DNA of 64,000 nt from Saccharina japonica. Its lineage: Eukaryota; Sar; Phaeophyceae; Laminariales; Laminariaceae. Each line of letters begins with the position of its first letter. Within the stretch, counting starts at the first letter, position 1. Location: the NCBI GenBank assembly GCA_008828725.1, contig MEHQ01001245.1, positions 1 to 64,000 of the forward strand, written 5' to 3'. Positions 32,532 to 47,500 of the stretch are shown in pieces. Position numbers and translations under genes: made by a program. The notes under the pieces were generated by a model. It had not been told where the DNA came from. It did not search any database and was given only the letters and a program-made list of their open reading frames with translations.

Positions 32532-35500
32532 CTGGTTTGGCGGCAAAATAGCCGACAGGGGGCGAGTACGGGCGGGGGGAAGAGACAGCAGGAGGAGAAG
32601 CAGGAGCAGCAGGCAATATGACGGGCCAGCGTTCAGTCCTTACAAGAAGATGAATGACGGGCGGCTGTCGTTCAGTTTTCCTAATGAGATCATTATGGTA
32701 CAACTGAGTAGCTTCCTCAACGGTTTCCTTACTCGTCTGCTGCAGTCATAACTTCCGGACACCCCTCCCCGCAGCGTTGGCTGAGTTAAGGCTCCGCTCC
32801 ATTTCCCAAACACTTCCTGAAGTCACCCGGCTGATTGATGCTATGGTAGAGGGGGGAACTATCTAAGCTCCATGGTTTTCAGCTGCTGAGAGCCACTCGG
32901 CGGAGGCACCACCCTGTTTATTTGTGGTTCTTCAGCTTTTTTAGGTTTGTTTGAATAAACTAAAATGCACCGCCATATGGGAGTGTTTGTGTTTCTCTGC
33001 GACAACAACATATTTTTATGTCCAACTTTGAGCCAGGTGTATAACCACTCACCCGCCATTCGCGAGTGGCGTATATTCAACACGTGGGGGGGGGGGCTAC
33101 CGCAGCACCGGTCGGTGCCCGTTCACCCTAACTGAGGGTTTCACCGAAACCTTCAAGGATAGCACGAAACTAACTTCGCAAGCTTCTTGGGTGATTGTCC
33201 CAATGTACAGTCGCAGCCCTCTTATCGCTGGAGTCAACCCCGACGCGACTATCATCTCCAGCATGGCGTTTCAAAACAAACTGCAGCCACCGCAGTTACA
33301 GCGACAGCAATCACTCACCGAGTGACTGCATACGTAGACCGTGAACAGGAGGACGAGCACGGGGACGGTGACCGAGAAACCGGCCGCGTTCACGCTGGAG
33401 AGAAGCGGGAGCAAGAAGTATGCGGGGACCTCGAAGACTGATCCAATCCTCTGCGACCACCGGACGCCCAACCAAGGCGTAAGGTACGGCACCGCCAGTA
33501 GCTCAAAGACCAGCACCATCACCCCGCAGGCAAAGAATACCTGTTGTGCAATGAGTTGGAAGGGGTGCGAGGAGAGTAGGGCGGAGGTGACACGCAATTG
33601 TGAAACATACATCAGGATGTTGATCGCCGCAAACACGCCGTGTACCATTCCTGAGCATTCTGCACGCTAGGGGAGATATTGCGTAGTACGGGGTGCCGAT
33701 TCAAGCGCCCCCCTTCCCCCCGGACGGAAGTCCTGGTATACCCTTCCAATTGGTCAACGCTTCAGCAAAAAGAAGTACCCATGGAGTGTGACTGGATATA
33801 ACAGCACGAATGTGCAAAATACTACAATGCGCTATGAAAGGGCCATGAGGAACGAAGCTCGTCATCGGGCAGCATGTAGAGCGCTTGCTCCTCGCGGTGA
33901 GGCTAGCGATTCGAGGGGGGTCGAGGCGACCCAGATCCGAACTACGTTCGTTTTTATAATATTGAGTCTGCTGTAAAGATATATTGAAATATAACGGAAA
34001 TAGTTCGTCCCACCTGGCCGAGCTGCAAACTTGACCAGTCCAGCCCCCCCTTGGCAGTAGTGCTGAGAGCCCACAAAGCGTATACCTCATCGAACCCAGA
34101 GAACGCAGCCTTCGAAGCAAGAGCGGGAGACCGGGTATGCGGGCAAGTCTGTTATATCTTGGAGTGGGACCCCAGTTAGTGATGGACCGTCAGCGAGTAC
34201 CGAGAGTACACATGACATACCCTACGGGAATATCTAGGCGGATAAGATGCGAGAAACAACGACCAGAGTTGAATTTCTCGATGTTATCAAACCAAATGAG
34301 TAAGCTACCTGTCACGATCCAAGAAATGCACCAGTAAATATCGAAATTACCAGGAAACACATGGCCGGTCGCCCCGGTAGACTAGTGGTCAGCTTCAAAG
34401 ACTACTGGCATTGGTACCCAAGTTCGAATACCACCGTAGTGAGATTTTTACTTTATTTGAAAAAATAAAAAGGAACCAATTGCTGAGAGCGCCTTCGTGG
34501 CGTGGGTAGGCGGAATCCGACGCAAGTCGACGAGGTAAGAGAGTGCTGAAATCTTCTCGCGATAAAAATGCAAGGCAAGTACCGTAGTGGGGAGGGGGGA
34601 GAAGAGCCTACTTAGTGACCCCGGATCTGAGTTACGACTAAAGAGGGAGAGAGAAAAAGAAGGGCGAAGATAATAAATGGGATGGACAAAAAAACAAAAC
34701 AAACAAACAAACAAACAAACATGGTGTAACTCGAGCAGTAAAGATGGAGCCGGCGTGGTCGGAGCCGCGGCTATCAAGCCCCCGGTGGCGTTGGCGGGCA
34801 TGGAGAAACAATAATGACCGCCATCAGTTCGAACACGAGCAGCCAGGACTCACCGAATATACAGCGTCAGCGAACAGAAGTATACGGATGTGCCTTTGTG
34901 CCAGCAAGCTCTCCTGCTTGACTTCGATCGTTTGTTGACCAAGCCCCACCGCATCCGGGCCGAAACCGGGTTTTCCAACAGTCGGAGGCATCGTCTCGGG
35001 CTGCATCCAGGAGGGTTTCCTAATGCCGTACTCCTCTAACGACGTCGAAGATTTTTCCTCCGCCGAATCTGTTGCGTGGTCTGGCTTGCTGCTGCCCTTT
35101 TGGACAACATCGTCACCGTCGTCGCCTTTTCGGTCGAAACGAAACCAAGACGAGTACCACGCCGTCCGACTGTGAGAGGAGGACAAAACGGTGGGGGCGC
35201 GATATAGTCAGAAGAGGCGGTCACGGGCTGGCACCCACTGATTGGTGCCCACTGCTCCCAGGGCTAGATGCTTAACTGTCCCTGTTAATCTCTTCGGCCA
35301 TGCACACCTGACATCAAGGTGACTCGGTGTGAGGAAAAGGTTTTCGACTCATGCTAGCTGTGTGTGCTGCCCAGCTCGGCAAGGAATGTACAAAACGGAC
35401 GAAATGGTTGGGTGGCTTCCGGGTGTTGACCGCGGTCACTTGCCCCTGCAGCCGGTCGAAATAACCATTACGGCCTATTCCTGCAGCCGATCGCGATAAC

Positions 35501-38500
35501 CATTACGGCCTCGAAAGCGGAGTTCTACATTAGGCGATAACCTGTACAGTACGGGGTGGTACTGTAGTTTGGTCTTTGCCCGTAGAGCGGCTGGATACAA
35601 ACGGAACGTTGCAGTAACAACAGGGCCGACTTAGGTGTCCCGTATCGAAAGCCGATCGTGCGTGCGTCTTACTATCGTCTCGGTGCATACATGCGTTTCT
35701 TAACTATGTATTGGGTATCCTGCCACTCGAACCACGATCCTCCTGCTACTACTCCAATGGTCGTTAGATATGTTTGGCATCAATACTACCCCTTGAGGCA
35801 AGCGATTTTCATCTTTTACAGGCACTCGTCCGCACAAGCTACTATAACACGTCGGAGTAGTGTTATCGAGGCCTGGAGCACGTGCCGGGTATCAGGCTCA
35901 CTCTGAGGTGTCTCTCCAGGTGGCCAAAGTTGTTAAATCCGTTTTTTCCATGCCCATTGTGCAGGTGTTCGAGGTGGTGTACTTTGTTTTCCTACAAACT
36001 GATTCAAACATGTCGCCCCGCATCTTGTGCACGGTGAATGCAGATCACAATATGAATTCGAGTGTCACATTTTGGTTCCATGCTGACCGTTACGAAGAGC
36101 GAACGAGGGTGACATAGGGCACGTTTTATACGGGGCTTAGGGCTAGCTCTAGTGGCGATTATGTGTCCCGACCAACCACAGGCCTTCAAAATAGCAATAC
36201 TCGTAGTTGTCCGCCGTTTGCGTGGAACTAGCCAATATGCGTTTTCTTCATATCAGAACGAACCGGTTCCAGGTATTCCAAGCCATGCCTGTGAATCGTT
36301 TCGGGCAAATATGTTTGGTTCGTTTCTTGGCGAAAATGCTTGGATCTCTGAACACAAACGCTTAGTTGAAGCATTTACATAAGACAAACAAACTAGATAC
36401 AAACCGGGTGGGCAGGGGTCCAAAGACAACGTGCCCGAAGTATCGGAGTCTATCTCCGAACAAACCCGGGGGCATTGGATGCGAACGAAATTTCGGGCGG
36501 AAAGCTTGAACCAGCTCGTAATTGTTCGAGTACTCTACTATAACTATCATGTTGTTACAAGCCGTACTCTGCCCGGCCCCCTCGTCTCCACCCTGTACGC
36601 CTTCTGCTTTGGTTTGTGTTTGGCACTGGCTTGGCACGGCTAGCACTTGGCGTTGTCAGCCGCAAGCTTCTTCGCTTCATCAGGTTGGAGTAATATGGGC
36701 GGGATCTCAAAACGACTAAGGCCACACGTCCTGAATACGGCACTCTAAACGGGTGACGTAGTCTTGTTCGCGAAGTATAAATCCCGTAACCAACACGCCC
36801 GAGCCTTCATGAGGACCGCAAAAACGTATACGGACAACGGTATAAACCGTGGCTGTCTTTCTGTGTCCAAGGATACAATGATGGCTTACACGCATATTTT
36901 ATGTGATGCACAAGTTAACACGTCTTTACGCATACACCTCCGTTGGTCTGTCGGCCGTTCTTCTCTCGAACCATCTTGTGTTTACCCACGGGACGTAAGC
37001 GTGCGACGTTGCAGAAACAAAGGAGACGAGTAGCACACGGTGTAAACAGGCAGACAGCGGTCATTTTCAAACGCACACCTCGCCCGCAGCTACTCGCGCC
37101 GGTGCCCTGAGAGAGTATAACAACTCATCCGGTCCCCGGTAATTGGTAGCACTCACGTTGGTCTGCTGGCTTCCACTCTCTTTGTGTCAAGGACGAAAAA
37201 GTACACCAACGGCAACGCCACGAGCGCCAATCCGGCCCCGACAAGGTTGGACAGAAGGTACGGATTCCTGTTTTCCATTCCGGCGGCACGTGAAAAAGAA
37301 CAGGGCAAACGTTCAGCCACGCCCCATACGATCATTGCCGTACGCGGGGGATGTAACAATCGGCACAGGAGGAGGATGAAATAGACCAGGCACAGTGTAG
37401 CGAATCAGCAATGTTACCAGGGGTTCTTCGCTGGCTCTACATTGTACATGCGGGGCGTAGTGGGTACGAGGCGAGTTATTTTTGTCAAAGGGCAATCAAG
37501 GCCAAGGGACTAGTCTCGAGTTACCGCAGTGAGTGTTGCGGGAACGCGTGACTTCAAAGCCTTTGGGTATATCACCCCCCCCCCTGTAAAAACACAGTAT
37601 TGCCGTCAACTGCTAACTACGAAAGATCGCGCGCAACCTCCGAAACCCACCTGCCGAAAATACCGTCCTCCGAGAAGGTTTGAGGGTGATACTTGGCCGG
37701 TTCGGCCAGAATGCCTCCCATGCCAGGCCCGAGCACCGATCCCATAGAAAACGAAACTGTGGTAGTAGTTGCAGCATGTCACCATCAATCAACGCGACCG
37801 GTTATCGCAGAGGGGCGCGGGGGGTGGTTTAATGGCTGGTCGACGGGATGAAGCCGGGTAATGGTGGCGATCAGCATTGTTGTCCCCCCTCCCCGCTTTA
37901 TGAGGCAGGTGGATTTTCACTTGAGCCATCTCGTAAATCGACCATGAAATAGGAACGCAGGGCGATACAGATTCCCCTGAAAACTCCGAAAAATCCAGGG
38001 AAAACGATTTTAACACGAACCCCTTCACGTGCATGTTCAAACGACGAGACAAGCGTATTGCTTTCTGCGTGGAAGAATATGTTGCGCGGTACGACCAATC
38101 ACCGCTGCCTCGCACGGCACCAATAATGCGTGAGTGGCGTAAAGGCAGGAAAGCAAGGCTGTACAGATCGAGGCTAGGATCGATAAACTCGTCCATACAC
38201 AGGGTATGTAAAGTCCTGCAGGCGACCGGGTGCAATCGGGGTTAAACAATGAAAATAACCGTCAGACCTCGGGAATCGTATAGTGGTTACAATCATGAAG
38301 CCGTAGCCAATTTTGTATGGAGTAGCACTTTCCTTGTAGCCATAACTTTGATCAATTATCGTCGTCATTCTTCTTTCCCACTCAGCCAAACCAGCGCCAT
38401 GGGGCTGAATGCCGCGGCATATGCACTGCACTCTTCGTGGCAACAGTTGGCGTATACAGGCTGGTTCAAGCATATCACCCCGCACGTATTCAGTAGCCAA

Positions 38501-41500
38501 ATCCCACTCCGTTGTTTTACATAGACCCTGAACTCTGGCACGCATGTTCTGTGAAGCCCTGCCGACCCGTTACCGGCTGGTGTGCTTTTGTTTTTTTGCT
38601 AGATACTTTGGTTATAATTTTTGCTGGGAGATTTGGGTTACAAGGAATCCCCAATATTAAGGCGACGAGAAAAAAACAAAACATTGTCAATCACCCGCTA
38701 GCGGAAAATAGAAGACTTGTGCAAAGGTTCACTGCATATCTCTCGAACACGGCGGGAACATTCGTACCTTTGTTGGGTAAACCTGACAATTTCGGCATCG
38801 CCCCACAATTACTTAGTGTCAGCATAAAATTGATGTTTGGCGATAAACAGGACATAATGTTGATCATACGAACTAAGATATTCGATTAGTTAAGTGACAC
38901 TCTGTACAGACATGCCTTGGACCACCTGGAAGCGATCGTTCATAATAACAAACGGGGGCGGGGAGGAAAGGTATTACTACATAAACGCCTCACTGTTGTT
39001 GATCCCTTGGTCGGGCTGCGATTGGTTGGGCCACAGTTTCGGCGGTACCAACACCAGTCCCAGTGTCTGTGATAATTCTTCATCCTAAAAACAGATTGAA
39101 GCTTTGTGGTCACAAACCACGAGAGGGAGACAACGCTTCGATAATTCATCAACAAAGACTAGGCAAGGAAATACTAAACGTACTGGGCGCGTGCGAACAA
39201 GATCACACAAAACCGAGCAAACACCAGACAAGCCGTAGGACAGGAACATATGAAAAAGTGGAAACGTATGTAGTGGGAATGTACACACATTACTCTGCCA
39301 GTAAACGCATCGCGTCGTCGGTATATAGCTCACATGTCAGGAGGCCCATGCATACGGTGCTGTGCTCCGTGCCGCATACCTCGGTAACAAAAGTTTTGGC
39401 CGCGGTCATCATGCCATCAAGAAGCCCGAGCATTAGCCTGGAGACAGACGGTGGGTAAAGGAGAAGAAGGTATTACACTCCGTTTGCCAACGTGCTGGGT
39501 CCTGTGGAAAACCAAGCCTGCCGCGGACCTTACAGTTGTCTTGTCTGACGATAGTCGTATTAGTGGGACGTTGGTTGCACAGTATTTCCATATCGAGAGG
39601 AATTAATGAGCGTCCAAGGCGGCGTCTTGTTTGTGGTTGTGGTGTCATGTTTGAAGTTGTACCGCTTTTTTGCTATAGCTCTTGCCTCTCTCTTGAAAAT
39701 AATATGAGCTACCGTCACCGAAGTCGATTGCTTTTCGTGCGAAAAAACGCGATCGTGCTAAACGGAGGAACATTCACGCGTATGCGGTAGCCCGTGCTGC
39801 TCGCGGCGCCCCCGCTGGTGTGCAACCGCCAAAGTAATATATGTCCCACTAACTTCCACATAAAACCTTTTAACGAATCGGTCGCGACCTAATTGAGCGA
39901 CCATATATATTAGTCACATCGTGTTGGTATACGGTATATACGGTTGTTTCTTGGATGCCCATTCCCTGTGGTTCCGCAAGGGGAAGCCTCATGCTGCGTT
40001 CTCTTTTGTTTTTTTAGATCCTTTTGGAGATCTGGGTAAAAACGCTTTCGCTCAATACACTTTCTTATTTGTGTACCGATTTGGTCCATCTGCAGAACGC
40101 AGATTCTTCATGTCACACTGCGGAACTCACGTTTAGTTCATTAGGGTATGGCCAGTATGTTTACCGCGGTGTACGGTGACATAAACTGGGGCATGCACAA
40201 TACACGTCAGGGGCGGGGGGGTGTACTCATATCGTGCACGGCCGTAGTCGTATGACCATAGACCCTCGCATCCCTGCAATGCCGGGACGGAGCACGTTGG
40301 GTTTTCACCAACCAGGAAGACATTGCTTGCACCAAGCGCGAAGCGCCGTGAGGTATTGGGCTCGTCGCATGGAGGGTGAGCTGCATCCTGCTAAGAACCG
40401 GCTGTGAGGCGGACTTGCATATGGACGACAGCCTCCAATGAATTGATATAATTTCTGGTGTGGCCACTTCCAGAGACAGCAATGGGTATCACTTCGTATC
40501 TGCCTCGTGGATGTCTTACCATAAACACACTACGCGATACGATCATTCCCCTTGTGCGGAGATGAGGTGGTCAACCCCGCACAAATGGTCTAACAAGACC
40601 GCCAGTATGGGTGACCGCCAAAACAAACAAAAAAACGGTACCCTGGTTATCGAGCTCACGCAGTGAGAGGCGTGTTTTACAGCGTCGCTGCCAACCGACG
40701 CCAACCCAACCTTTAAATTAAAACACATATTGATAGGGGGGGGTGTCGTCGTAGGAAAATTTGGACTTTTAATCGCCACTCCATTTTCATGCATGGCCAT
40801 AGTCGTAGGACCATAGAGACGGGGGGCGGGGGGCGGGGGGCGGGGGGCGGGGGGCGGGGGGCGGGGGGCGGGGGGCGGGGGGCGGGGGGCGGGGGGCGGG
40901 GGGCGGGGGGCGGGGGGCGGGGGGCGGGGGGCGGGGGGCGGGGGGCGGGGGGCGGGGGGCGGGGGGCGGGGGGCGGGGGGCGGGGGGCGGGGGGCGGGGG
41001 GCGGGGGGCGGGGGGCGGGGGGCGGGGGGCGGGGGGCGGGGGGCGGGGGGCGGGGGGCGGGGGGCGGGGGGCGGGGGGCGGGGGGCGGGGGGCGGGGGGC
41101 GGGGGGCGGGGGGCGGGGGGCGTACTCATATCGTGCACGGCCGTAGTCGTATGACCATAGACCCTCGGATCCCTGGAATGCCGGGACGGAGCACGTTGGG
41201 TTTTCACCAACCAGGAAGACATTGCTTGCACCAAGCGCGAAGCGCCGTGAGGTATTGGGCTCGTCGCATGGAGGGTGAGCTGCATCCTGCTAAGAACCGG
41301 CTGTGAGGCGGACTTGCATATGGACGACAGCCTCCAATGAATTGATATAATTTCTGGTGTGGCCACTTCCAGAGACAGCAATGGGTATCACTTCGTATCT
41401 GCCTCGTGGATGTCTTACCATAAACACACTACGCGATACGATCATTCCCCTTGTGCGGAGATGAGGTGGTCAACCCCGCACAAATGGTCTAACAAGACCG

Positions 41501-44500
41501 CCAGTATGGGTGACCGCCAAAACAAACAAAAAAACGGTACCCTGGTTATCGAGCTCACGCAGTGAGAGGCGTGTTTTATAAATCCGTTTTTTCCATGCCC
41601 ATTGTGCAGGTGTTCGAGGTGGTGTACTTTGTTTTCCTACAAACTGATTCAAACATGTCGCCCCGCATCTTGTGCACGGTGAATGCAGATCACAATATGA
41701 ATTCGAGTGTCACATTTTGGTTCCATGCTGACCGTTACGAAGAGCGAACGAGGGTGACATAGGGCACGTTTTATACGGGGCTTAGGGCTAGCTCTAGTGG
41801 CGATTATGTGTCCCGACCAACCACAGGCCTTCAAAATAGCAATACTCGTAGTTGTCCGCCGTTTGCGTGGAACTAGCCAATATGCGTTTTCTTCATATCA
41901 GAACGAACCGGTTCCAGGTATTCCAAGCCATGCCTGTGAATCGTTTCGGGCAAATATGTTTGGTTCGTTTCTTGGCGAAAATGCTTGGATCTCTGAACAC
42001 AAACGCTTAGTTGAAGCATTTACATAAGACAAACAAACTAGATACAAACCGGGTGGGCAGGGGTCCAAAGACAACGTGCACGAAGTATCGGAGTCTATCT
42101 CCGAACAAACCCGGGGGCATTGGATGCGAACGAAATTTCGGGCGGAAAGCTTGAACCAGCTCGTAATTGTTCGAGTACTCTACTATAACTATCATGTTGT
42201 TACAAGCCGTACTCTGCCCGGCCCCCTCGTCTCCACCCTGTACGCCTTCTGCTTTGGTTTGTGTTTGGCACTGGCTTGGCACGGCTAGCACTTGGCGTTG
42301 TCAGCCGCAAGCTTCTTCGCTTCATCAGGTTGGAGTAATATGGGCGGGATCTCAAAACGACTAAGGCCACACGTCCTGAATACGGCACTCTAAACGGGTG
42401 ACGTAGTCTTGTTCGCGAAGTATAAATCCCGTAACCAACACGCCCGAGCCTTCATGAGGACCGCAAAAACGTATACGGACAACGGTATAAACCGTGGCTG
42501 TCTTTCTGTGTCCAAGGATACAATGATGGCTTACACGCATATTTTATGTGATGCACAAGTTAACACGTCTTTACGCATACACCTCCGTTGGTCTGTCGGC
42601 CGTTCTTCTCTCGAACCATCTTGTGTTTACCCACGGGACGTAAGCGTGCGACGTTGCAGAAACAAAGGAGACGAGTAGCACACGGTGTAAACAGGCAGAC
42701 AGCGGTCATTTTCAAACGCACACCTCGCCCGCAGCTACTCGCGCCGGTGCCCTGAGAGAGTATAACAACTCATCCGGTCCCCGGTAATTGGTAGCACTCA
42801 CGTTGGTCTGCTGGCTTCCACTCTCTTTGTGTCAAGGACGAAAAAGTACACCAACGGCAACGCCACGAGCGCCAATCCGGCCCCGACAAGGTTGGACAGA
42901 AGGTACGGATTCCTGTTTTCCATTCCGGCGGCACGTGAAAAAGAACAGGGCAAACGTTCAGCCACGCCCCATACGATCATTGCCGTACGCGGGGGATGTA
43001 ACAATCGGCACAGGAGGAGGATGAAATAGACCAGGCACAGTGTAGCGAATCAGCAATGTTACCAGGGGTTCTTCGCTGGCTCTACATTGTACATGCGGGG
43101 CGTAGTGGGTACGAGGCGAGTTATTTTTGTCAAAGGGCAATCAAGGCCAAGGGACTAGTCTCGAGTTACCGCAGTGAGTGTTGCGGGAACGCGTGACTTC
43201 AAAGCCTTTGGGTATATCACCCCCCCCCCTGTAAAAACACAGTATTGCCGTCAACTGCTAACTACGAAAGATCGCGCGCAACCTCCGAAACCCACCTGCC
43301 GAAAATACCGTCCTCCGAGAAGGTTTGAGGGTGATACTTGGCCGGTTCGGCCAGAATGCCTCCCATGCCAGGCCCGAGCACCGATCCCATAGAAAACGAA
43401 ACTGTGGTAGTAGTTGCAGCATGTCACCATCAATCAACGCGACCGGTTATCGCAGAGGGGCGCGGGGGGTGGTTTAATGGCTGGTCGACGGGATGAAGCC
43501 GGGTAATGGTGGCGATCAGCATTGTTGTCCCCCCTCCCCGCTTTATGAGGCAGGTGGATTTTCACTTGAGCCATCTCGTAAATCGACCATGAAATAGGAA
43601 CGCAGGGCGATACAGATTCCCCTGAAAACTCCGAAAAATCCAGGGAAAACGATTTTAACACGAACCCCTTCACGTGCATGTTCAAACGACGAGACAAGCG
43701 TATTGCTTTCTGCGTGGAAGAATATGTTGCGCGGTACGACCAATCACCGCTGCCTCGCACGGCACCAATAATGCGTGAGTGGCGTAAAGGCAGGAAAGCA
43801 AGGCTGTACAGATCGAGGCTAGGATCGATAAACTCGTCCATACACAGGGTATGTAAAGTCCTGCAGGCGACCGGGTGCAATCGGGGTTAAACAATGAAAA
43901 TAACCGTCAGACCTCGGGAATCGTATAGTGGTTACAATCATGAAGCCGTAGCCAATTTTGTATGGAGTAGCACTTTCCTTGTAGCCATAACTTTGATCAA
44001 TTATCGTCGTCATTCTTCTTTCCCACTCAGCCAAACCAGCGCCATGGGGCTGAATGCCGCGGCATATGCACTGCACTCTTCGTGGCAACAGTTGGCGTAT
44101 ACAGGCTGGTTCAAGCATATCACCCCGCACGTATTCAGTAGCCAAATCCCACTCCGTTGTTTTACATAGACCCTGAACTCTGGCACGCATGTTCTGTGAA
44201 GCCCTGCCGACCCGTTACCGGCTGGTGTGCTTTTGTTTTTTTGCTAGATACTTTGGTTATAATTTTTGCTGGGAGATTTGGGTTACAAGGAATCCCCAAT
44301 ATTAAGGCGACGAGAAAAAAACAAAACATTGTCAATCACCCGCTAGCGGAAAATAGAAGACTTGTGCAAAGGTTCACTGCATATCTCTCGAACACGGCGG
44401 GAACATTCGTACCTTTGTTGGGTAAACCTGACAATTTCGGCATCGCCCCACAATTACTTAGTGTCAGCATAAAATTGATGTTTGGCGATAAACAGGACAT

Positions 44501-47500
44501 AATGTTGATCATACGAACTAAGATATTCGATTAGTTAAGTGACACTCTGTACAGACATGCCTTGGACCACCTGGAAGCGATCGTTCATAATAACAAACGG
44601 GGGCGGGGAGGAAAGGTATTACTACATAAACGCCTCACTGTTGTTGATCCCTTGGTCGGGCTGCGATTGGTTGGGCCACAGTTTCGGCGGTACCAACACC
44701 AGTCCCAGTGTCTGTGATAATTCTTCATCCTAAAAACAGATTGAAGCTTTGTGGTCACAAACCACGAGAGGGAGACAACGCTTCGATAATTCATCAACAA
44801 AGACTAGGCAAGGAAATACTAAACGTACTGGGCGCGTGCGAACAAGATCACACAAAACCGAGCAAACACCAGACAAGCCGTAGGACAGGAACATATGAAA
44901 AAGTGGAAACGTATGTAGTGGGAATGTACACACATTACTCTGCCAGTAAACGCATCGCGTCGTCGGTATATAGCTCACATGTCAGGAGGCCCATGCATAC
45001 GGTGCTGTGCTCCGTGCCGCATACCTCGGTAACAAAAGTTTTGGCCGCGGTCATCATGCCATCAAGAAGCCCGAGCATTAGCCTGGAGACAGACGGTGGG
45101 TAAAGGAGAAGAAGGTATTACACTCCGTTTGCCAACGTGCTGGGTCCTGTGGAAAACCAAGCCTGCCGCGGACCTTACAGTTGTCTTGTCTGACGATAGT
45201 CGTATTAGTGGGACGTTGGTTGCACAGTATTTCCATATCGAGAGGAATTAATGAGCGTCCAAGGCGGCGTCTTGTTTGTGGTTGTGGTGTCATGTTTGAA
45301 GTTGTACCGCTTTTTTGCTATAGCTCTTGCCTCTCTCTTGAAAATAATATGAGCTACCGTCACCGAAGTCGATTGCTTTTCGTGCGAAAAAACGCGATCG
45401 TGCTAAACGGAGGAACATTCACGCGTATGCGGTAGCCCGTGCTGCTCGCGGCGCCCCCGCTGGTGTGCAACCGCCAAAGTAATATATGTCCCACTAACTT
45501 CCACATAAAACCTTTTAACGAATCGGTCGCGACCTAATTGAGCGACCATATATATTAGTCACATCGTGTTGGTATACGGTATATACGGTTGTTTCTTGGA
45601 TGCCCATTCCCTGTGGTTCCGCAAGGGGAAGCCTCATGCTGCGTTCTCTTTTGTTTTTTTAGATCCTTTTGGAGATCTGGGTAAAAACGCTTTCGCTCAA
45701 TACACTTTCTTATTTGTGTACCGATTTGGTCCATCTGCAGAACGCAGATTCTTCATGTCACACTGCGGAACTCACGTTTAGTTCATTAGGGTATGGCCAG
45801 TATGTTTACCGCGGTGTACGGTGACATAAACTGGGGCATGCACAATACACGTCAGGGGCGGGGGGGTGTACTCATATCGTGCACGGCCGTAGTCGTATGA
45901 CCATAGACCCTCGCATCCCTGCAATGCCGGGACGGAGCACGTTGGGTTTTCACCAACCAGACAACGTCGGGGGGGGGGGGGGGGGGGGGTTTTCCCCCCG
46001 CGGGGGGGGGGGGGGGGGGGGGGGGGGTCAGGTTCCTGTGAGTTACCGGGGCTTATTCAGTATCCTGACCCGTGATCTGATTGATAGATGGGAGTTCTCC
46101 TACTCAGTACTTAAGTGCGATGACATGGCATCTGGTTTGTACCTACCGTGATACAACATTCCACATGTACCAGTTGAGGGCCCTGTCGGACATAGGACAA
46201 CAGGCAAAAGGAGTAGGGTTGGATCATGAGATAGTGGGCGCCGCAAACACCGACAGCCTGTTTTTCCTGGAAGATAATTCAGAGCAGAAAAGCGGCGGAG
46301 AGATACGACCATAACGTGAGGGCGGATAGACATAGTAGTAATAGTAGTTGTAGTAGTAGTAGCAGCAGCAACAGTAGTAGCAGCAACAGTAGTAGCAGTA
46401 GCAGTAGCAGTAGTAGTAGCAGTAGTAGGAGGAGTAGTAGCAGTAGTAGCAGGCAACAACGAAGAGTAGACTGGAGCGATACGCGTCCGTTTTGATGTCC
46501 CTCCCACCGGTCTTCCAGGGTGCAATACTACAACGAACATGAGCACGGTGCGACGCACAACGCAGTTTCGCTCAGTTCACGTACCTCGAAAGGAAGGCCC
46601 ACGTGAAGTTCTGTGAAAGCCCGAAGACTATCGACAGTACTATAATTGACGAAAGGCCGCAAATAATGACGAAACGGCTACCGTGACGGTCGGCCACCAG
46701 CCCCCAGAAGCGAGACGAGAACATGTTGCCGATCATATAGGCCGCCGACAGCAAACCGGCGTAATAACCTGCCGGAAGCAGTGCGAGGGCACGGGCGGAC
46801 GGTTGCACCGGCGGTCATACTGTGGAGTGCAGGATGCGAAGGTCAAACAACTATTCAGGGGGAGGTGATATTTGTACATATATAGAAGTATACTGCAGTC
46901 TACGTTTATAAAATGCTGTGAATGTATATGTATATATATTGTACTTCGAGTATATATATAAATATTTGTTTTGGGGTCCTGATATCTCCCCCAAGGAAGG
47001 GATGCACGGGCCGAATTAAGGTTGTTAATGTCGGCCGGCGTGCACAATATGCTTTTGTATTGGAACTGTTGAGCCATACTGGCAGTCCAGATGGCGAGTC
47101 GCTGATTTCCATTTTGTTGCCGTGGAATCGGCGAAATACAGAACACCTGTTCTGTGAAGCGAGAACACGAAGCTTCCACCAACAGGCTGGATGTGAGAAC
47201 ACACCACGAAGAGCAACAAGACACTAAACCAATCGTTTAAAAACCGATATACACCGCCCGCAGAAGAACCAACATACTGGATTTCATGTTCTGGTGGTTT
47301 GTATAGTTCACGGGCTCTGCCAATTTCCCGCTCGCCGGACAGCAATATCAAGATATAAATCATCAACAGTGCACCCGTTATTACATCTGCTGATGTCAAA
47401 TGTTGTTCAGGACATGGACAGTACGAAACCAACCCAGAAATCATGCCCTAGATCACGCAGAATATCCGACTCCCGTCCGGTAGGATGAACAATATACACC

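Larger units (their letters stand above)
35934..40315. repeat. 4382-bp duplicated segment, copy A
   Basis: It is collinear with 41579-45960 at a constant offset of 5645 bp, with no length change. The one difference I noticed is near 36434 (C here, A in copy B). It carries transporter exons 3, 4 and 5. Confidence 0.92.
41579..45960. repeat. 4382-bp duplicated segment, copy B
   Basis: It is collinear with 35934-40315. Its right end is followed within 9 bases by a 21-base G run. It carries a second set of transporter exons 3-5 and is the copy nearest exon 2. Confidence 0.92.

Noticed and set aside
40713-41381. 222-residue Pro-rich frame and its Gly-rich partner
   Set aside because: Both are read-outs of the (GGGGGGC)43 tract.
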